NCBI GenBank assembly: GCA_002415785.1
Contig: DIAJ01000012.1
Span: 13,428 to 77,427 of the forward strand
Origin: Flavobacteriales bacterium UBA5081
GTDB lineage: Bacteria > Bacteroidota > Bacteroidia > Flavobacteriales_E > Vicingaceae
Reading direction: 5' to 3'
DNA length: 64,000 nucleotides
The notes under the pieces are model-generated. The model saw nothing but the letters and a program-made list of their open reading frames with translations, did not search any database and had not been told where the DNA came from. Position numbers and translations under genes: made by a program. The number at the start of each line of letters is the position of its first letter. Positions within the stretch are counted from its first letter, which is position 1. Below are positions 62,606 to 64,000 of the stretch, piece after piece.

Positions 62606-63334
62606 ATGTTTAGTTTACTCAAAAAAGAAATTCAATCATTCTTAGGCTCCTTAATCGGGTACATTGTCATCATTGTTTTTTTGGCAATTATGGGATTAAC
62701 ACTTTGGGTTTTCCCTTCTGAAATGAATGTTTTAGATGGTGAGTATGCCAACCTAAACGGTCTTTTCACCACGGCTCCTTGGATATTTATGTTTTTAATT
62801 CCGGCGGTAACCATGCGGCTGTTTGCAGATGAAAACAGTAGTGGAACCATCGAGCTATTGTTAACTAAGCCACTCACAGACATACAAATTATACTAGCTA
62901 AATACATCGCCGGTTTGCTTTTAGTTGTATTTTCACTTTTGCCAACCATCATTTATTACCTTTCAGTTTATTATTTAGGTTCGCCTGTTGGCAACATCGA
63001 CCAAGGTGGATTTTGGGGCTCCTTTATTGGTTTGCTTTTTTTAGCTTCCGGCTTTGTAGCCATAGGTCTATATGCATCTTCGCTTTCAAGCAATCAAGTA
63101 ATTTCATTTATTATCGCTCTCTTTTTGAGCTTTTTCTTTTACATCGGTTTCGACTTTATTGGCTCTTTTGGCATGGGTGGACTTGACTTATTGATTATGA
63201 AAATGGGTATTAACGAACACTACATTTCCATGAGTCGTGGTGTCATAGATAGCAGAGATGCCTTGTATTTTTTCTCGCTGATCTTTTTATTTTTAAGCCT
63301 AACGAAACTAAAACTAAGTTCAAGAAATTGGTAA
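62606..63334 (+). CDS. gldF: gliding-motility ABC transporter permease GldF
   Basis: Membrane subunit of the GldA-GldF-GldG transporter. 242 residues from the ATG at 62606 (MFSLLKKEIQSFLGSLIGYI); a TTG three codons upstream also opens the frame. Six membrane segments and the ABC-2 permease motifs TAPWIFMFLIPAVTMRLFAD, ENSSGTIELLLTKPLTDIQI and HYISMSRGVIDSRDALYFF are clear. It overlaps gldG by one base (TAATG). Confidence 0.93.
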   Translation: MFSLLKKEIQSFLGSLIGYIVIIVFLAIMGLTLWVFPSEMNVLDGEYANLNGLFTTAPWIFMFLIPAVTMRLFADENSSGTIELLLTKPLTDIQIILAKYIAGLLLVVFSLLPTIIYYLSVYYLGSPVGNIDQGGFWGSFIGLLFLASGFVAIGLYASSLSSNQVISFIIALFLSFFFYIGFDFIGSFGMGGLDLLIMKMGINEHYISMSRGVIDSRDALYFFSLIFLFLSLTKLKLSSRNW

Positions 63335-64000
63335 TGAGCGCAACAAAAAGAAAAGATGTATTCGGATTTTTGATTAGCTTGGCAATCCTAATACTTGTCA
63401 ATGTTATTGGCTCCATCTCTTTTTTTAGAATCGATTTAACTTCAGAAAATCGATATTCTATTTCTGAGCCAACTAAAAAACTATTAGAGAACATAGATGA
63501 AGATGTATTGATTAAAGTATATCTTCAAGGAGAAGACCTACCTTCTTCTATGCTTCGCTTGAGAAATGAAACCAGAGAAATTCTCAATGAATTTAGAGCC
63601 TACTCCGGCGGTAAAATGGATTATGAGTTTATCAATCCTTCAAAACATCCGGATAAAAAAGAGCGTGATAGGATTTATAAAAATCTTTATGAAAAAGGCT
63701 TGCGTCCTACTGATTTGCAGATTAAGAATGATGATGGAATGGCCCAAAAAATTGTTTGGCCGGGGGCAATTATCGTTTATCAAGGTAAAGAAATGGCAGT
63801 TCAGCTGCTAAAAAGCCAGTTTGGTGCGCCACCTCAAGTTATACTTAATCAATCAATAGAAAGTTTAGAGTACTCTTTAGCCTCAACCATTAAAACAATC
63901 AGTTCCGATGAATTAAAGTCGATTGCTTTTATTGAAGGACATGGAGAGTTAAGCAAGTTTGAATCAGCAGATATAATTGGAAGTTTGCGCGATTATTTTC
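63334..64000 (+). CDS. gldG: gliding-motility ABC transporter substrate-binding-like protein GldG, truncated
   Basis: The first 222 residues of GldG; the frame is open to the window end. An N-terminal membrane helix (about 10-31, FGFLISLAILILVNVIGSIS) is followed by SENRYSISEPTKKLLENID, VYLQGEDLPSSMLRLRNETR and FRAYSGGKMDYEFINPSKHP, the GldG extracellular domain of the DUF4350/ABC-2-associated type. Starts on the last base of gldF's stop codon, so is cotranscribed. Confidence 0.93.
   Translation, partial: MSATKRKDVFGFLISLAILILVNVIGSISFFRIDLTSENRYSISEPTKKLLENIDEDVLIKVYLQGEDLPSSMLRLRNETREILNEFRAYSGGKMDYEFINPSKHPDKKERDRIYKNLYEKGLRPTDLQIKNDDGMAQKIVWPGAIIVYQGKEMAVQLLKSQFGAPPQVILNQSIESLEYSLASTIKTISSDELKSIAFIEGHGELSKFESADIIGSLRDYF

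Noticed and set aside
1..64000. tRNA, rRNA, tmRNA or riboswitch genes
   Set aside because: The gaps were scanned by eye for T-loop (GTTCGAATC-like) and other conserved cores; none was convincing, though a covariance-model search would be needed to exclude them.

Overview
The window is AT-rich chromosomal DNA of a member of the Bacteroidota, most likely of the order Flavobacteriales (inference). The support is a type IX secretion / gliding locus (porP-like, gldK, gldL, gldM, gldN), gldF and gldG at the right edge, three secreted proteins with type A C-terminal sorting domains, a division and cell wall (dcw) cluster with a PASTA-bearing FtsI and an enlarged MraY, and promoters fitting the Bacteroidota consensus TTTG/N19-21/TAnnTTTG. 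No tRNA, rRNA, CRISPR array or prophage was recognised.

Layout. 1-3.3 kb: a truncated ABC-F ATPase, an alpha/beta-hydrolase that seems to lack a standard start codon, and a MATE exporter. 3.3-9.2 kb: gldN, gldM, gldL, gldK and a porP/sprF-like gene, all minus. 9.3-12.8 kb: an arginase-fold protein that has lost most metal ligands, then topA. 13.1-17.6 kb (plus): miaB, a sigma-54 activator, lptE, a TPR gene and secG, closed by a strong terminator. 17.7-19.7 kb: groES-groEL. 19.9-21.1 kb: a small lipoprotein and a YqeY-like protein. 21.3-36.6 kb (minus): the dcw cluster read mraZ, rsmH, ftsL-like, ftsI, murE, mraY, murD, ftsW, murG, murC, ftsQ, ftsA, ftsZ, with a three-box MraZ-type operator upstream of mraZ.

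36.8-39.5 kb holds an AAA-type ATPase under an apparently leaderless, repeat-flanked promoter, an alpha/beta hydrolase and the GTPase EngB. 39.5-45.7 kb is accessory: a long imperfect direct repeat brackets a T9SS cargo gene and carries a relic of a response-regulator 3' end; a TPR histidine kinase / LuxR-type regulator pair with a small unknown partner follows, then a repeat-rich 1.1 kb gap. 45.8-56.9 kb mixes a large T9SS cargo, leuS, an outer-membrane barrel, an IS200-like (RAYT) transposase set among palindromes, a secreted FKSEA-repeat protein, and a run of small genes. 57-62 kb: M1 aminopeptidase, lysA and lysC, overlapping on the minus strand. 62.6 kb to the end: gldF and a truncated gldG.

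How it fits together. GldKLMN and PorP form the core and an accessory part of the type IX machine that would export the three sorting-domain proteins; GldFG are the membrane part of a gliding-associated ABC transporter. LysC and LysA belong to the diaminopimelate/lysine pathway, and MurE carries the DNPR motif typical of diaminopimelate-adding ligases, so peptidoglycan is probably of the DAP type. The novelty candidates are the metal-less arginase-fold protein, the FKSEA-repeat (possibly knotted) protein, the repeat-flanked cargo gene with its regulator relic, and the REP-like hairpin families.
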